Shown: piece after piece, positions 49,005 through 57,814 of the stretch
Position numbering within the stretch: position 1 is the stretch's first letter
How the letters are laid out: each line of letters begins with the position of its first letter
Origin: Corynebacterium epidermidicanis
GTDB lineage: Bacteria; Actinomycetota; Actinomycetes; Mycobacteriales; Mycobacteriaceae
Direction of reading: 5' to 3'
DNA length: 64,000 nucleotides
NCBI RefSeq assembly: GCF_001021025.1
Contig: NZ_CP011541.1
Location: 1,426,001 to 1,490,000, forward strand
Position numbers and translations under genes: made by a program
Notes under the pieces: model-generated
What the model saw: the letters and a program-made list of their open reading frames with translations, nothing else
What the model was told of the DNA's origin: nothing
The model's database searches: none

Positions 49005-49670
49005 TTATTTGCTCCTTGATGGCTTGGTAATCGAATGGCTAATCACCGGTGTGTGGGCGGTGCGAGAACGACGCTGTTCATTAAAGCTTGCTTTAGCTTG
49101 GCCCAGTTTCCGTTGCTGTGATCGCGCATGTTGAGCGAGTTCCGTTGCGGAGACACGCTGACGCTCCAGCATTGGTGCCCGCCAGCAATGACATACCGCC
49201 AAGGCGAGCGCGTCAGCGGCGTCCGCTGGCTTGGGAGGCTCGGAAAGACCCAGAATCCTGGTAATCATCACCGTCATCTGTTTCTTATCGGCTCTACCGT
49301 TGCCGGAAATTGCCTTCTTCACTTCACTAGGAGTGTACATATGCACGCTAATCCCCCGCTCAGCTGCCGCGAGAACCAGGACTCCCACTGCATGAGCGGT
49401 ATGCATGACCGTAGAGACGTTGCCACGCTCAAAAATCCGCTCGATTGCAACGACGTCCGGTTGGTAGTCATCGAGCCACTCCCGAACTGCGGTGCTCAGC
49501 CGCAGAAGCCGCTCCGTAAGTTCAGCTGTCGCCGGGGTGCGCACGACGCCAACGGCGATTGGGTAAATCGCCCGACCGGTGCCAGTTTGCACCACCGAGA
49601 GGCCACACCTAGTAAGACCAGGGTCAATACCCATCACTCGTAGTCCAGCACCAGCCACTAACGCTCTCAA
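49005..49670 (-). CDS. ruvC: Crossover junction endodeoxyribonuclease RuvC
   Basis: RuvC resolves Holliday junctions. The RNase H-fold motifs are readable: MGIDPGLTRCGLSVV (first Asp), VVAIERIFERGN (Glu), YTPSEVKKAISGNGRADKKQ and the acidic PADAADALALAVCH. The C-terminus after about 185 is a basic tail (RSQQRKLGQAKASFNEQRRS) longer than in enterics. The start is uncertain: TTG 49670, or GTG 49658 a few codons later. It heads the ruvCAB operon. Confidence 0.93.
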   Translation of the reverse strand: MRALVAGAGLRVMGIDPGLTRCGLSVVQTGTGRAIYPIAVGVVRTPATAELTERLLRLSTAVREWLDDYQPDVVAIERIFERGNVSTVMHTAHAVGVLVLAAAERGISVHMYTPSEVKKAISGNGRADKKQMTVMITRILGLSEPPKPADAADALALAVCHCWRAPMLERQRVSATELAQHARSQQRKLGQAKASFNEQRRSRTAHTPVISHSITKPSRSK

Positions 49671-49867
49671 CTTTCACCACGTCTGCCCTGCTTTCCCTTT
49701 GGCAAGACAAAGCTAGGCATTGAATTAAAACATGATCCAGGGCTAATTTAGCACAACTTTTCGAGTCGCTCGCCTTCGCGAAGCACCATTACGATTCTCC
49801 ACCAATGAGACTGCCATAGAGTCGAATGAAGTAACCAAAACTGTAAACTAATGCCGAACTGATTGGG

Positions 49868-50810
49868 GTGAAATCCTTGGGACGCATCTACGACATGGGA
49901 CTGGTCGATATTCAGCGCATCGCGCTTCTCACCAACCCTACCGCCGTCGGCTCGCACGGCGCCGTCCATCGGGCTGCGATCGCACGCCAGCGCTTTAACG
50001 ACGCCGGGATCGACGTCCTAAGTATCCAAGGTAAAGATGTCGAAAGTTCGAAGCAGCTGGCAGCTGAGATGATTGCACATCCGGACATCGATGCCCTCGT
50101 TCTATGTGGTGGCGATGGATTGGCCAACTGTTGCCCTGGAAACCCAAGCCAACTCCCTCAAGCCATTGGGCTTGATCCCTGCCGATACCGGAAGTGACCT
50201 AGCTCGATCTCTCAATATTCCAGAACACCCTGAGCGCGCCGCCGACGTTATCATGCGAGGTTTTTACACCACTACCGACTTGGGCAAGGTCCACGACGGT
50301 AAGGGCACTTCCATGTGGTCCTCCACGATCGCTGCTATCGGCACCGATGCACATGCTGCCCAAAAGGCCCGCCAACTAAACCCACGGCTAGAGTCATTGC
50401 GCTACCCCTTAGCTGCAGCTAATTCACTGCCTCATTTCCGCGGACACCGGGCCAAGATCGTCCTTGACCTTGAACGCGTAATTGAGGGCGAATTTGCGCA
50501 GATCAGGATTGGAAACACACCATATTACGGTCAAGGAATGCGGATGTGCCCCGACGCAAACCACCACGATGGCTTGCTGGACATCACGATGGTGCGGCCA
50601 GCGCCTAGGCTGCAGGCATTTCGCGATCTCGCTCGTGGATACGTCCGAGGCATCAAAGATCTGCCCAACGTGTCCTTCGCGCAGGCAGCGCACATCTCGC
50701 TGGAAAAGCGAGGGCAACCGATCACTGCGGACGGCGAGCCGTTTGCCAATGACAAAGCAGAGTTTGAGGCTCTGGAAGGTGCGGGGCGTTTTCTAGTGCC
50801 AAGGCCCTAA
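49868..50810 (+). pseudogene. Diacylglycerol kinase-like (DagK/LCB5 family) gene, frameshifted
   Basis: Two overlapping frames together encode one lipid kinase-like protein. The first (from GTG 49868 or ATG 49895) reads IQRIALLTNPTAVGSH up to LVLCGGDGLAN. The second continues VALETQANSLKPLGLIPADT, then GSDLARSLNIPEH, and ends AEFEALEGAGRFLVPRP at 50810. Removing one base, T50129, joins them as GGDGLANVALETQ, exactly what the DagK catalytic domain expects. The kinase motif GGDGT appears as GGDGL and the PAGTGND motif as PADTGSD, so the protein may already have been divergent. It stands alone on the plus strand between ruvC and yebC. Confidence 0.82.
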
Positions 50811-50986
50811 AACGATCTCCAAATTGTGTAGGCGCCGAATCGAATGCGGCACGAGTATCACCCAACGAGCTACCTTTGCTAACTGCCTTTGAAATTGCGC
50901 CTGTAAATATGTGCAACCTCAAAGGCAATCGGCATCGTAGTAGTAATTAGACGCGAAATTTGACCCAACAAAAGCCAAACCCCAAA

Positions 50987-51011
50987 CCCGGTCGGCAAAA
51001 TGCCAACCGGG
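50987..51011 (-). terminator. Terminator after yebC
   Basis: On the minus strand CCCGGTTGGC (51011-51002) pairs with GCCGACCGGG (50996-50987), one mismatch, around ATTTT. It is followed by TTTGGGGTTTGGCTTTTG. It lies 15 nt past the yebC stop codon. Confidence 0.75.
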
Positions 51012-51026
51012 CCAGAAGGCGACTTG

Positions 51027-51782
51027 CTAGCTAGCGTCGAGTTCAGCCAAAACTTCGTCGGAAAGCTCCATGTTGGTGTAGACGTTTTGGACGTCGTCGG
51101 AATCTTCGAGTGCGTCGACAAGCCGGATGATTTGGCGGGCACCGTTTGCGTCCAGCGGTACGAGCACGGAGGCGCGGAAGTCAGAGTCGAAATCGTCGAT
51201 GTCGATGCCTTCAGCAGTCAGGGCCTCTTTCACCGCGGTCATGTCGGCGGCCTCGGAAACAACCTCGAAGCGATCGTTGGCGTCATTGACTTCTTCAGCC
51301 CCTGCATCGAGCACAGCCATGAGGACATCGTCTTCGCTGAGCTCGCCCTTCGGTACGAACACCACACCCTTGCGGGTGAACATGTAGGCCACGGAGCCGG
51401 ACTCGGCCAGGTTGCCGTTGTTTTTGTTAAAGGCGGTACGTACTTCGGTGGCCGCGCGATTACGGTTGTCGGTCAGACATTCGACCAGGATGGCGACACC
51501 ATTGGGGCCATAACCTTCGTACATGATCGTTTCCCAGTCAGCGCCACCGGCTTCTTCGCCCGAACCGCGCTTGCGGGCGCGCTCGATGTTGTCATTAGGA
51601 ACCGAGGCCTTCTTGGCCTTCTTGATCATGTCATCCAACGTTGGGTTTGCGGTTGGATCGCCACCACCGGTGCGTGCTGCAACCTCGATGTTCTTAATAA
51701 GCTTGGCAAATTCTTTACCTCGCTTGGCATCGTTGGCTGCTTTCTTGTGCTTAGTAGTAGCCCATTTGGAGTGGCCTGCCAT
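51027..51782 (-). CDS. yebC: YebC/PmpR-family regulator / translation factor
   Basis: The 251-residue protein has the invariant start [20 protein letters not shown] and the family stretches [19 protein letters not shown], [20 protein letters not shown] and [13 protein letters not shown]. YebC proteins have been described as DNA-binding regulators and, more recently, as factors that help ribosomes at proline-rich stretches; which applies here is unknown. It follows pdxT at 152 nt and is followed by its own terminator. The order pdxT-yebC-ruvC is conserved in actinobacteria. Confidence 0.95.
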   Translation of the reverse strand: MAGHSKWATTKHKKAANDAKRGKEFAKLIKNIEVAARTGGGDPTANPTLDDMIKKAKKASVPNDNIERARKRGSGEEAGGADWETIMYEGYGPNGVAILVECLTDNRNRAATEVRTAFNKNNGNLAESGSVAYMFTRKGVVFVPKGELSEDDVLMAVLDAGAEEVNDANDRFEVVSEAADMTAVKEALTAEGIDIDDFDSDFRASVLVPLDANGARQIIRLVDALEDSDDVQNVYTNMELSDEVLAELDAS

Positions 51783-51889
51783 GTGACACTTACCTTTCGT
51801 CGCGCCGTACGCCCATATTGCGACGCCCGACAGTTCATGTATTCCTCAAGCTCCGGAAACCCGACCTGCGCAACGCATGAAGAACTCCC

Positions 51890-51921
51890 GGGAGCGTATC
51901 GGCTTGCAATTATACGCTCCC
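51890..51921 (-). terminator. Terminator hairpin after pdxT
   Basis: GGGAGCGTAT (51890-51899) is complementary to ATACGCTCCC (51912-51921), a 10-bp stem. An overlapping smaller hairpin, CCCGCTTCGCGGG (51919-51931), lies nearer the pdxT stop codon. The T-rich tail is poor on the minus strand, but on the plus strand ATTTTATTT follows the smaller hairpin. Confidence 0.55.
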
Positions 51922-51934
51922 GCTTCGCGGGATT

Positions 51935-52537
51935 TTATTTAGCCTTCTTTGCGTCCCGCACCATCTGCAAGAAGTACTCATGCACACGGGTATCTCCCGT
52001 GACCTCTGGATGGAAAGACGTAGCCAAGATATTTCCCTGGGTAACAGCCACGATCGCATTCGCATTGGGCCCATCGGGCACACGAGCCAAAACCTTTACC
52101 CCTGGACCTACTTCCTCGATCCACGGAGCCCGGATAAATACGGCGTGAACAGACTCCTCAATCCCCTCGAAAGCCAAGTCGGCTTCAAAAGAATCCACCT
52201 GTCGGCCAAAAGCGTTACGACGCACCGTCGCGTCCAACGCTCCAAAACTCACGGCATCAGGACGGGTATCCAAGACTTTGCTTGAGAGCAAGATCATGCC
52301 AGCGCAGGTGCCGTAGGCCGGTAAGCCGTCGGCAAGCGCGGCACGAAGTGGCTCATAGAGTCCCCCGATTGTCAGCAATTTGGACATCGTAGTGGATTCA
52401 CCACCGGGCAAAATGATGCCGTCGATGCCTTCCAAATGCTCGATTCGACGCACCGCGCGGTGCTCGATTCCCAACGCATCCAAAGTGCGTTGGTGCTCTG
52501 CTACTCCGCCCTGTACTGCAAGAACGCCAATAATCAT
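51935..52537 (-). CDS. pdxT: Pyridoxal 5'-phosphate synthase glutaminase subunit
   Basis: PdxT hydrolyses glutamine and passes ammonia to PdxS for PLP synthesis. The 200-residue class I amidotransferase has GVLAVQGGVAEHQRTLD, the substrate loop LPGGESTTMSKLL, the nucleophile Cys78 in YGTCAGMILL and the catalytic His176/Glu178 in SFHPEVTGD. Its ATG shares one base with the tesB stop codon (TAATG), so the two are coupled. Its partner gene pdxS lies 1.8 kb away, beyond tesB, a DUF3817 gene and a mobile element. Confidence 0.96.
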   Translation of the reverse strand: MIIGVLAVQGGVAEHQRTLDALGIEHRAVRRIEHLEGIDGIILPGGESTTMSKLLTIGGLYEPLRAALADGLPAYGTCAGMILLSSKVLDTRPDAVSFGALDATVRRNAFGRQVDSFEADLAFEGIEESVHAVFIRAPWIEEVGPGVKVLARVPDGPNANAIVAVTQGNILATSFHPEVTGDTRVHEYFLQMVRDAKKAK

Positions 52538-53397
52538 TACTTTTCCTTCAGTGTGTTCAACGGGATGGGTTGCTGCCCTGGAGGCAAGGACCGAGTCAAA
52601 CCTTCCTGTGTTACCACCGCGACAAGGTTCCCGGATGCATCGAAAATCCGTCCATGGGTCAGTGCGCGGCCATCTGAGGCGGAAGGCGAAACTTGATCAT
52701 AGAGCAGCCATTCGTCCGCGCGAAATGGTCGCAAGAACCACATGGCGTGGTCCAAAGATGCTTCCTGCACTTCGATTCCAGGATGGGGAACGAGTGCCGA
52801 CTGCAACAAGGTCATGTCAGACATATAAGCCAAAGTGCAGATGTGGAACATGTCGTCGTCAGGCAGGCGGTTTTTGCTCTTGAACCACACCACCTGCTGG
52901 CTTGGAGTGTCTGGATTATGTTCGAATTGGTCCTCTGGAACATACCGAATATCCCATTCGTTCCATTCGTCCAGCAGCGCCAGCGTGGTGCGGCGCATGG
53001 TGGTAGTGTCCATGTGAATATCTTCCGGCCGGGGGACGTCGCGCATCCGGTCCATGTGTTCGAGTCCCACTTGCCCGCGGCGATGAAAGCTGGCTTGCAT
53101 GATGAAGATGGTGCGACCTTCCTGAACAGCCTTGACCTGACGGGAACAAAAACTTCCACCGTCACGCACACGATCTACGATGTAAATGGCAGGATCGCTA
53201 GACTGTCCTGGCGCGATGAAATAGCCGTGGAGTGAATGGACCAGGAACTCATCACTGACCGTGTTGACAGCGGCGACCAACGCCTGGCCCGCTACCTGGC
53301 CACCAAACGTGCGCGTAAGTGCCGACTCAATGGCTCGGCCTCTGAAAATGTCCTTATCGATTCGCTCGAGGTCAAGGATCTGCTCAATCTTTGCCAT
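52537..53397 (-). CDS. tesB: Acyl-CoA thioesterase II
   Basis: The 286-residue double-hotdog protein hydrolyses acyl-CoAs. The N-terminal half has RTFGGQVAGQALVAAVNTV, SLHGYFIAPGQ and RDGGSFCSRQVKAVQEGR. The C-terminal half has SDMTLLQSALVPH, ASLDHAMWFLRPFRADEWLL and GRALTHGRIFDASGNLVA, including the expected Asp/Thr/Gln region. It lies directly upstream of pdxT; the order pdxS-tesB-pdxT is typical of mycobacteria and corynebacteria. The physiological substrate is unknown. Confidence 0.93.
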   Translation of the reverse strand: MAKIEQILDLERIDKDIFRGRAIESALTRTFGGQVAGQALVAAVNTVSDEFLVHSLHGYFIAPGQSSDPAIYIVDRVRDGGSFCSRQVKAVQEGRTIFIMQASFHRRGQVGLEHMDRMRDVPRPEDIHMDTTTMRRTTLALLDEWNEWDIRYVPEDQFEHNPDTPSQQVVWFKSKNRLPDDDMFHICTLAYMSDMTLLQSALVPHPGIEVQEASLDHAMWFLRPFRADEWLLYDQVSPSASDGRALTHGRIFDASGNLVAVVTQEGLTRSLPPGQQPIPLNTLKEK

Positions 53398-53510
53398 TAC
53401 TCGCCTTGTTCTTCGTCGATGGAGTTATCGTCGTACACTATGTTTCCATAACCCGCTGGCTACCTGTGCGATAGGCCGTACTCGCCGGCAGTTAGATATC
53501 GTTATTAGCC

Positions 53511-53972
53511 ATGACACCACGCAAACTGTATTCTTCGCTGGCCTTCGCTGAGATGGTGACCTGGGCTCTGCTGCTTCTCGGCATTGCCTTGAAATATTCC
53601 GGGGTCACCCCCGTCGGCGTCCGCATCGCCGGGCCAATTCACGGCTTCACCTTTTTGGGTTTTGGTGCCACCACCCTGTTGATCTGGATGAATAATCGCT
53701 GGCCAGCAGTCCGAGGCGTCCTTGGGCTGCTGTCAACTATCGTCCCATTCGCCACCGTGCCCTTCGAAAAGAACACCGAAAAGGCCGGGCTTCTCGACGG
53801 CCGCTGGCGGTTCCAAGACCCCGCCGAACAGCCTAACGGTCTTCTCGATCAGCTCCTGGCTTTCATAGTTCGTAAGCCGCTACTGGCCGCAGTAATCATT
53901 CTCGTGGCCGTAGTGATCGTCTTTACCGTCTTGCTTTCCTTGGGCTCCCCGCTGGAAGCGCTGCGCAGTTAA
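53511..53972 (+). CDS. DUF3817-family integral membrane protein
   Basis: The 153-residue protein has about four membrane segments: 11-29 (AEMVTWALLLLGIALKY), about 45-60 after a conserved HGFTFLGFGATTLL, about 66-85, and a C-terminal one (AAVIILVAVVIVFTVLLSL). The YSSLAFAEMVTW...GPIHGF pattern is characteristic of DUF3817. Function is unknown. It is divergent from tesB and points toward pdxS, and its TAA stop directly abuts MITE copy 4. Expression signals are weak. Confidence 0.8.
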   Translation: MTPRKLYSSLAFAEMVTWALLLLGIALKYSGVTPVGVRIAGPIHGFTFLGFGATTLLIWMNNRWPAVRGVLGLLSTIVPFATVPFEKNTEKAGLLDGRWRFQDPAEQPNGLLDQLLAFIVRKPLLAAVIILVAVVIVFTVLLSLGSPLEALRS

Positions 53973-54234
53973 AGGTTAAGTAATGCAAAGCGCGTCTCAG
54001 ATTCGTGTTTTCCGCACCGAAGGAGTCCTAAACCCAGTATGCGTTGTTTCCGGAGAGCTATAGGCCGATCGCCGTCCCCTCGGTGTAGTCGGACTACCTT
54101 CGTGGAGTGTTATTCAACCAAACAGGCAGATCTTCGGAGTCGGACTACACCGAAACGACGACATAGCACATGTGCAGCAAATCGGCCTGGTCGGCTACCC
54201 GTCGACCGAACCCACTCTCCTTGACTAAGCACCC
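53973..54234 (+). mobile_element. MITE-like 262-bp element, copy 4 (diverged)
   Basis: This is the oldest-looking copy. It begins AGGTTAAGTAATGCAAAGCG and ends CCTTGACTAAGCACCC, still recognisable as the shared ends. The central stretch keeps GTGTAGTCGGACTACC (54084-54099) and GAGTCGGACTACACC, and ends in the shared CGACGACATAGCAC. It starts on the base after the DUF3817 stop codon. No flanking duplication is seen. Despite many substitutions, the internal open frame is still uninterrupted. Confidence 0.78.
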
Positions 54235-54257
54235 GGTTGGTTAGATCAACGGTAGCG

Positions 54258-54302
54258 AAAATCCCGATCAGCACCTCATCATTTTCGAGGGCTGACCGGG
54301 AT
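54258..54302 (-). terminator. Terminator after pdxS
   Basis: On the minus strand ATCCCGGTCAGC and GCTGATCGGGAT (54302-54261) form a 12-bp stem with one mismatch, with inner CCTC/GAGG, followed by TTT. It lies 30 nt past the pdxS stop codon and 27 nt from MITE copy 4. Confidence 0.85.
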
Positions 54303-54332
54303 ATCCTTTGAGACCTGACTACTTAGCTCGGT

Positions 54333-55229
54333 TTACCAACCGCGTTCTGCGAGGCGATGTGGCACTGGTTCGTCATCAACGTTGATGCCGACCATGGCTT
54401 CGCCTAGGCCTCGGGAGACACGAGCGATGGTAGCTGGATCATCGAAGTTCTGAGTAGCCTGGACGATTGCCTTCGCGCGAGCCTCTGGGTTGCCGGACTT
54501 AAAGATACCGGAACCGACAAACACGCCCTCTGCGCCGAGCTGCATCATCATCGCCGCATCAGCAGGGGTAGCAATGCCACCAGCGGTGAACAACACTACC
54601 GGCAGCTTGCCTTCACGGGCTACCTCGCGCACCAGCTCGTATGGCGCCTGGAGCTCCTTGGCTGCTACGTACAGCTCGTCTTCGGCCATGGACTTCAACC
54701 GGTTGATCTCGGCACGGATCGTGCGCATGTGAGTCACCGCGTTGGACACGTCGCCGGTGCCTGCCTCGCCCTTGGAACGGATCATCGCAGCACCTTCGTT
54801 GATGCGGCGCAGGGCCTCCCCAAGGTTGGTCGCACCACACACGAAAGGCACGGTGAAATCGAACTTGTCGATGTGGTTAGCGTAATCTGCTGGCGAAAGG
54901 ACCTCAGACTCGTCAATGAAGTCAACCCCAAGAGATTGCAGGACCTGCGCCTCCACGAAGTGTCCGATACGCGCCTTTGCCATCACGGGGATAGAAACCG
55001 CATTGATGATACCTTCGATCATGTCTGGGTCAGACATACGGGAGATGCCACCCTGGGCGCGAATGTCAGCTGGCACTCGTTCCAGAGCCATAACTGCGGT
55101 GGCCCCGGCATCTTCCGCGATCTTTGCTTGTTCTGGGGTGACCACGTCCATGATCACTCCGCCCTTCAGCATTTCTGCCAAACCACGCTTGACGCGCGCG
55201 GTACCCACTGCAGGTTCAGTATTAGTCAC
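54333..55229 (-). CDS. pdxS: Pyridoxal 5'-phosphate synthase lyase subunit
   Basis: PdxS condenses ribose 5-phosphate, glyceraldehyde 3-phosphate and ammonia from PdxT into PLP. GTG 55229 ([20 protein letters not shown]) is chosen because GAGAGGAA lies 7 nt upstream; the frame continues to 55271 without homology. The 298-residue protein has [20 protein letters not shown], the Schiff-base Lys85 in [13 protein letters not shown] and [19 protein letters not shown]. It stands alone here, with a terminator on its 3' side. Confidence 0.96.
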   Translation of the reverse strand: MTNTEPAVGTARVKRGLAEMLKGGVIMDVVTPEQAKIAEDAGATAVMALERVPADIRAQGGISRMSDPDMIEGIINAVSIPVMAKARIGHFVEAQVLQSLGVDFIDESEVLSPADYANHIDKFDFTVPFVCGATNLGEALRRINEGAAMIRSKGEAGTGDVSNAVTHMRTIRAEINRLKSMAEDELYVAAKELQAPYELVREVAREGKLPVVLFTAGGIATPADAAMMMQLGAEGVFVGSGIFKSGNPEARAKAIVQATQNFDDPATIARVSRGLGEAMVGINVDDEPVPHRLAERGW

Positions 55230-55369
55230 GATTAGATTCCTCTCCCAGCTTGCGCCAGATGCCGTCAACAATGTTTTCTATGTTAGACGTTCTCGTACAG
55301 CAACTGTTCAATGTGTCGGTGTTAACTAGAAAAACAATGGCTGTTCTAAGCTAGGAAAGTACCGGCGCG

Positions 55370-55810
55370 CTAGCTCGGCAGCTCGTAATATTCCGGCAAC
55401 CTAGCAGTGCCACCCAAGCGAAAAATCCGTACCAATGGACGGGTGCGCAATGCCCTAGTGTCAGTTACTGCGTCATTGTAAAAGCGGTGCGCCAGCTGGA
55501 CGCGGGCGGAAGCATCAACCAACAACGGGTGCGTCTGTCCTGAGATCGCCGCAAGCAATGCCCGTTCGGCCTGAGAACGCTGCTCGAAATTGTTTACTTC
55601 CAAGGGTCGCGCCAGGGCTGTTTCCGCCTCGCGCGCCGCCTGCGGGACCAATGCCTGTGCCACTACTGCTCGTCGATCCAGAGCCGCCCCTAAATTATTG
55701 CGAGCAGTATCGACGCGAATATGGAGGCGATTTAAGCGCTGGGCGGTGAAGTATGCCCACGCCAGAAAGAACGTCAAACAGACGGCAATCGCAAGGTAGC
55801 AAAGTGTCAT
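55370..55810 (-). CDS. Short LemA-like membrane protein
   Basis: This 146-residue protein has an N-terminal membrane segment (about 3-21, LCYLAIAVCLTFFLAWAYF). A helical stretch resembling LemA follows (LNRLHIRVDTARNNLGAALDRRAVVAQALV and LAHRFYNDAVTDTRALRTRPLVRIF, quoted in separate parts). It ends in RLPEYYELPS. LemA proteins are usually longer, about 180-200 residues, so this is a shortened or divergent relative, and the family call is tentative. It overlaps the pimA stop by 4 nt (ATGA), so it belongs to the phosphatidylinositol mannoside operon as its last gene. Confidence 0.7.
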   Translation of the reverse strand: MTLCYLAIAVCLTFFLAWAYFTAQRLNRLHIRVDTARNNLGAALDRRAVVAQALVPQAAREAETALARPLEVNNFEQRSQAERALLAAISGQTHPLLVDASARVQLAHRFYNDAVTDTRALRTRPLVRIFRLGGTARLPEYYELPS

Positions 55811-56904
55811 GCTCTTCCCTTCGCGGTCACCGGTTGGCCGTCCGCAACTGCGTCATATACTCTCAGGATCTCCTGTCCGACGACTTCCCAGTCGAATCGA
55901 CGACATCGCAGTTGTCCAGCCGCCTGCAAGCTCGCGACCGCCGTCGGATCGGCCAAAAGCTCGTCCAACACGCGAGCCAGAGCGAGCGGATCACCAGTTC
56001 GAAACACTCGACCAGCAGGTTGCTCCGAATTTGACGCCAGCACATCCCGAAACGCCTCGAGGTCACTAGCCACCACAGCGCAGCCGGCTGCCATCGCCTC
56101 CACGAGTACGATCCCAAAGCTCTCCCCGCCCAAGTTTGGTGCCACGTAGATGTCTGATTGTTGGAGCACGCGGATCTTCTCTGCGTCGTCGACACGCCCC
56201 AGGAACGTCGCCTCGCAGTCTGGGCGCGGCTGCCCGCTCCCGACGACCACAAACTCGCACTCGTGCTTCATCAGCTGCCTAGCCTGGCACAACACGTCGA
56301 GTCCTTTGCGCGGTTCGTCGGTGCGCCCCAAAAACACCACTTGTGGCTTTGCCTTGCGAACAGGCCGCGGATCCGCGCGAAAAGCGCCCGTGTCGACGCC
56401 GTTTGGAATAAGAACCGGGTCTCCGCCCAGGTTTTCCACCTGCCACCGGCGCGCCATCTCGGACACGGCGATGCCACCACGGATTTTTTCGAGCATCGGT
56501 CTAAGCCCCGGCGTAGCTAATTTCAGTAGCCGAGATTCCGTAGCCGAAGCATGATAGGTCGCCACAATGGCGCCCTCAGCGATTCGCAGCGCTTGCATCG
56601 AAAAACTCGGCGCGTTGGGTTCGTGGATGTGCAAGATGTCGAAGCGTCCGTCGTCGATAAAGCGCCGCAGCAGCCTGGTCACTCGTGGACCTACGGCCAG
56701 ACGCGCCACCGACCCGTTATAGGGCACCGCGAATGACGCCCCGCCCGGCACGACGAAGTCCGGAAGCGTCGCGGCATCCGTCGCGGGACCAATAACCCGC
56801 ACCTCATGCCCTTGCCCCAATAGATAGCGCGCTAAGTCAAGGATGTGGGCTTGAACCCCGCCGGGCTCGTCAAACGAGTACGGACAAACCAACCCAATTC
56901 GCAT
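55807..56904 (-). CDS. pimA: Phosphatidylinositol alpha-mannosyltransferase PimA
   Basis: PimA adds the first mannose from GDP-mannose to phosphatidylinositol on the cytoplasmic face of the membrane, starting PIM/lipomannan synthesis. The 365-residue GT4 enzyme starts MRIGLVCPYSFDEPGGVQAH, has HIHEPNAPSFSMQALR, the acceptor/donor region VVFLGRTDEPRKGLDVL (about 208-224) and the donor-binding GGESFGIVLVEAMAAGCAVV. It is 28 nt after the acyltransferase gene and overlaps the LemA-like gene. Position matches mycobacterial pimA. Confidence 0.94.
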   Translation of the reverse strand: MRIGLVCPYSFDEPGGVQAHILDLARYLLGQGHEVRVIGPATDAATLPDFVVPGGASFAVPYNGSVARLAVGPRVTRLLRRFIDDGRFDILHIHEPNAPSFSMQALRIAEGAIVATYHASATESRLLKLATPGLRPMLEKIRGGIAVSEMARRWQVENLGGDPVLIPNGVDTGAFRADPRPVRKAKPQVVFLGRTDEPRKGLDVLCQARQLMKHECEFVVVGSGQPRPDCEATFLGRVDDAEKIRVLQQSDIYVAPNLGGESFGIVLVEAMAAGCAVVASDLEAFRDVLASNSEQPAGRVFRTGDPLALARVLDELLADPTAVASLQAAGQLRCRRFDWEVVGQEILRVYDAVADGQPVTAKGRA

Positions 56905-56932
56905 AACACCTCGCCTTTTCGACGTCTATCGC

Positions 56933-57814
56933 TTAAACATCCGCGAGCCAGATCCGCTGCAACATGTGCCAATCCTCCGGATGCGCCTTGATATTGTCGG
57001 CAAAGCGGTTGGCGATGTCTTGAGTCGTGGCTGGCACTGTCGTCACTTTCAACGGCTCAGAAATCCTCAAGCCCCAGCCATTGTCCCGAAAGTGGCAATC
57101 AACGACGTGCAAGGACGCCCCAGTTTCGATCGCTAGCAGTGCTGGTCCTGCTGGGAAACGTGCAGGCTCGCCGAAGAAGTCCACCTCTACCCCATGCTGT
57201 TTGAGGTCGCGCTCCCCGAGCAGTGCGATCGTGCCACCAGCTTCGAGGACAGCTTTCAACTGAGCGAATGGGCCCGACTCCGCAGGATCTGTGGGATGAG
57301 CTAGGACGCTAAACCCTAAGGAAGTACGGAAGTCTACAAAAGCCTCGTACAAAACTTCCGGTTTGAGCTTTTCAGCAACCGTGGTGAATCCCCCCTGCTG
57401 TGCCAGCCATAACCCCGCCATGTCCCAGTTACCACTGTGTGGCAAGGTCAGGACGACTCCTTTGCCTGCTGTCTGTGCTGCAGCGAGGTGCTCGGCACCT
57501 TCGATGCTGTCATTGAGAGCACGCAACAATGAGGGATCTGTGGCCATCCTGGGCAGTTGAAAAGCCTCGATCCAGTAACGGGCATACGATCGCATTGATG
57601 CCTGCACCAGCTTCTTGCTGACATGCTCAGCGCCGACCACCCTGGTCAGGTTCCGTCGAAGCTGCTCCATGCCTTTGCCATCCCCGCAAGCAATATCCGC
57701 AGCACAATAAGCGAGCTTTAGCGCAACCGGTCGAGGTAACCTACCGATCACCCGCCACCCGGCGAGATAGCCGATGGCGACGGGGTTCTGCCACAACTGC
57801 CTAAGCCGGTCCAT
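56933..57814 (-). CDS. Phosphatidylinositol mannoside acyltransferase (PatA-like)
   Basis: This 293-residue LpxL/HtrB-type acyltransferase probably acylates the mannose of PIM, as mycobacterial PatA does. The HX4D catalytic motif is LPHSGNWDMAG (His126, Asp131), followed by AEKLKPEVLYEAFVDFR and ALLGERDLKQHGVEVDFFGE. A short N-terminal hydrophobic stretch suggests peripheral membrane binding. It overlaps pgsA by 14 nt and precedes pimA by 28 nt, the arrangement known from mycobacteria. Confidence 0.92.
   Translation of the reverse strand: MDRLRQLWQNPVAIGYLAGWRVIGRLPRPVALKLAYCAADIACGDGKGMEQLRRNLTRVVGAEHVSKKLVQASMRSYARYWIEAFQLPRMATDPSLLRALNDSIEGAEHLAAAQTAGKGVVLTLPHSGNWDMAGLWLAQQGGFTTVAEKLKPEVLYEAFVDFRTSLGFSVLAHPTDPAESGPFAQLKAVLEAGGTIALLGERDLKQHGVEVDFFGEPARFPAGPALLAIETGASLHVVDCHFRDNGWGLRISEPLKVTTVPATTQDIANRFADNIKAHPEDWHMLQRIWLADV

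Noticed and set aside
51000..52148. 382-codon plus-strand frame over yebC and pdxT
   Set aside because: Spans parts of two well-identified minus-strand genes and their intergenic region; no recognisable protein.
16451..54234. The repeated palindromes considered as a CRISPR array or REP cluster
   Set aside because: The units are about 16, 4 and 17 kb apart, not regularly spaced, and each is a full 263-bp element with terminal repeats, so neither CRISPR nor simple REP fits.
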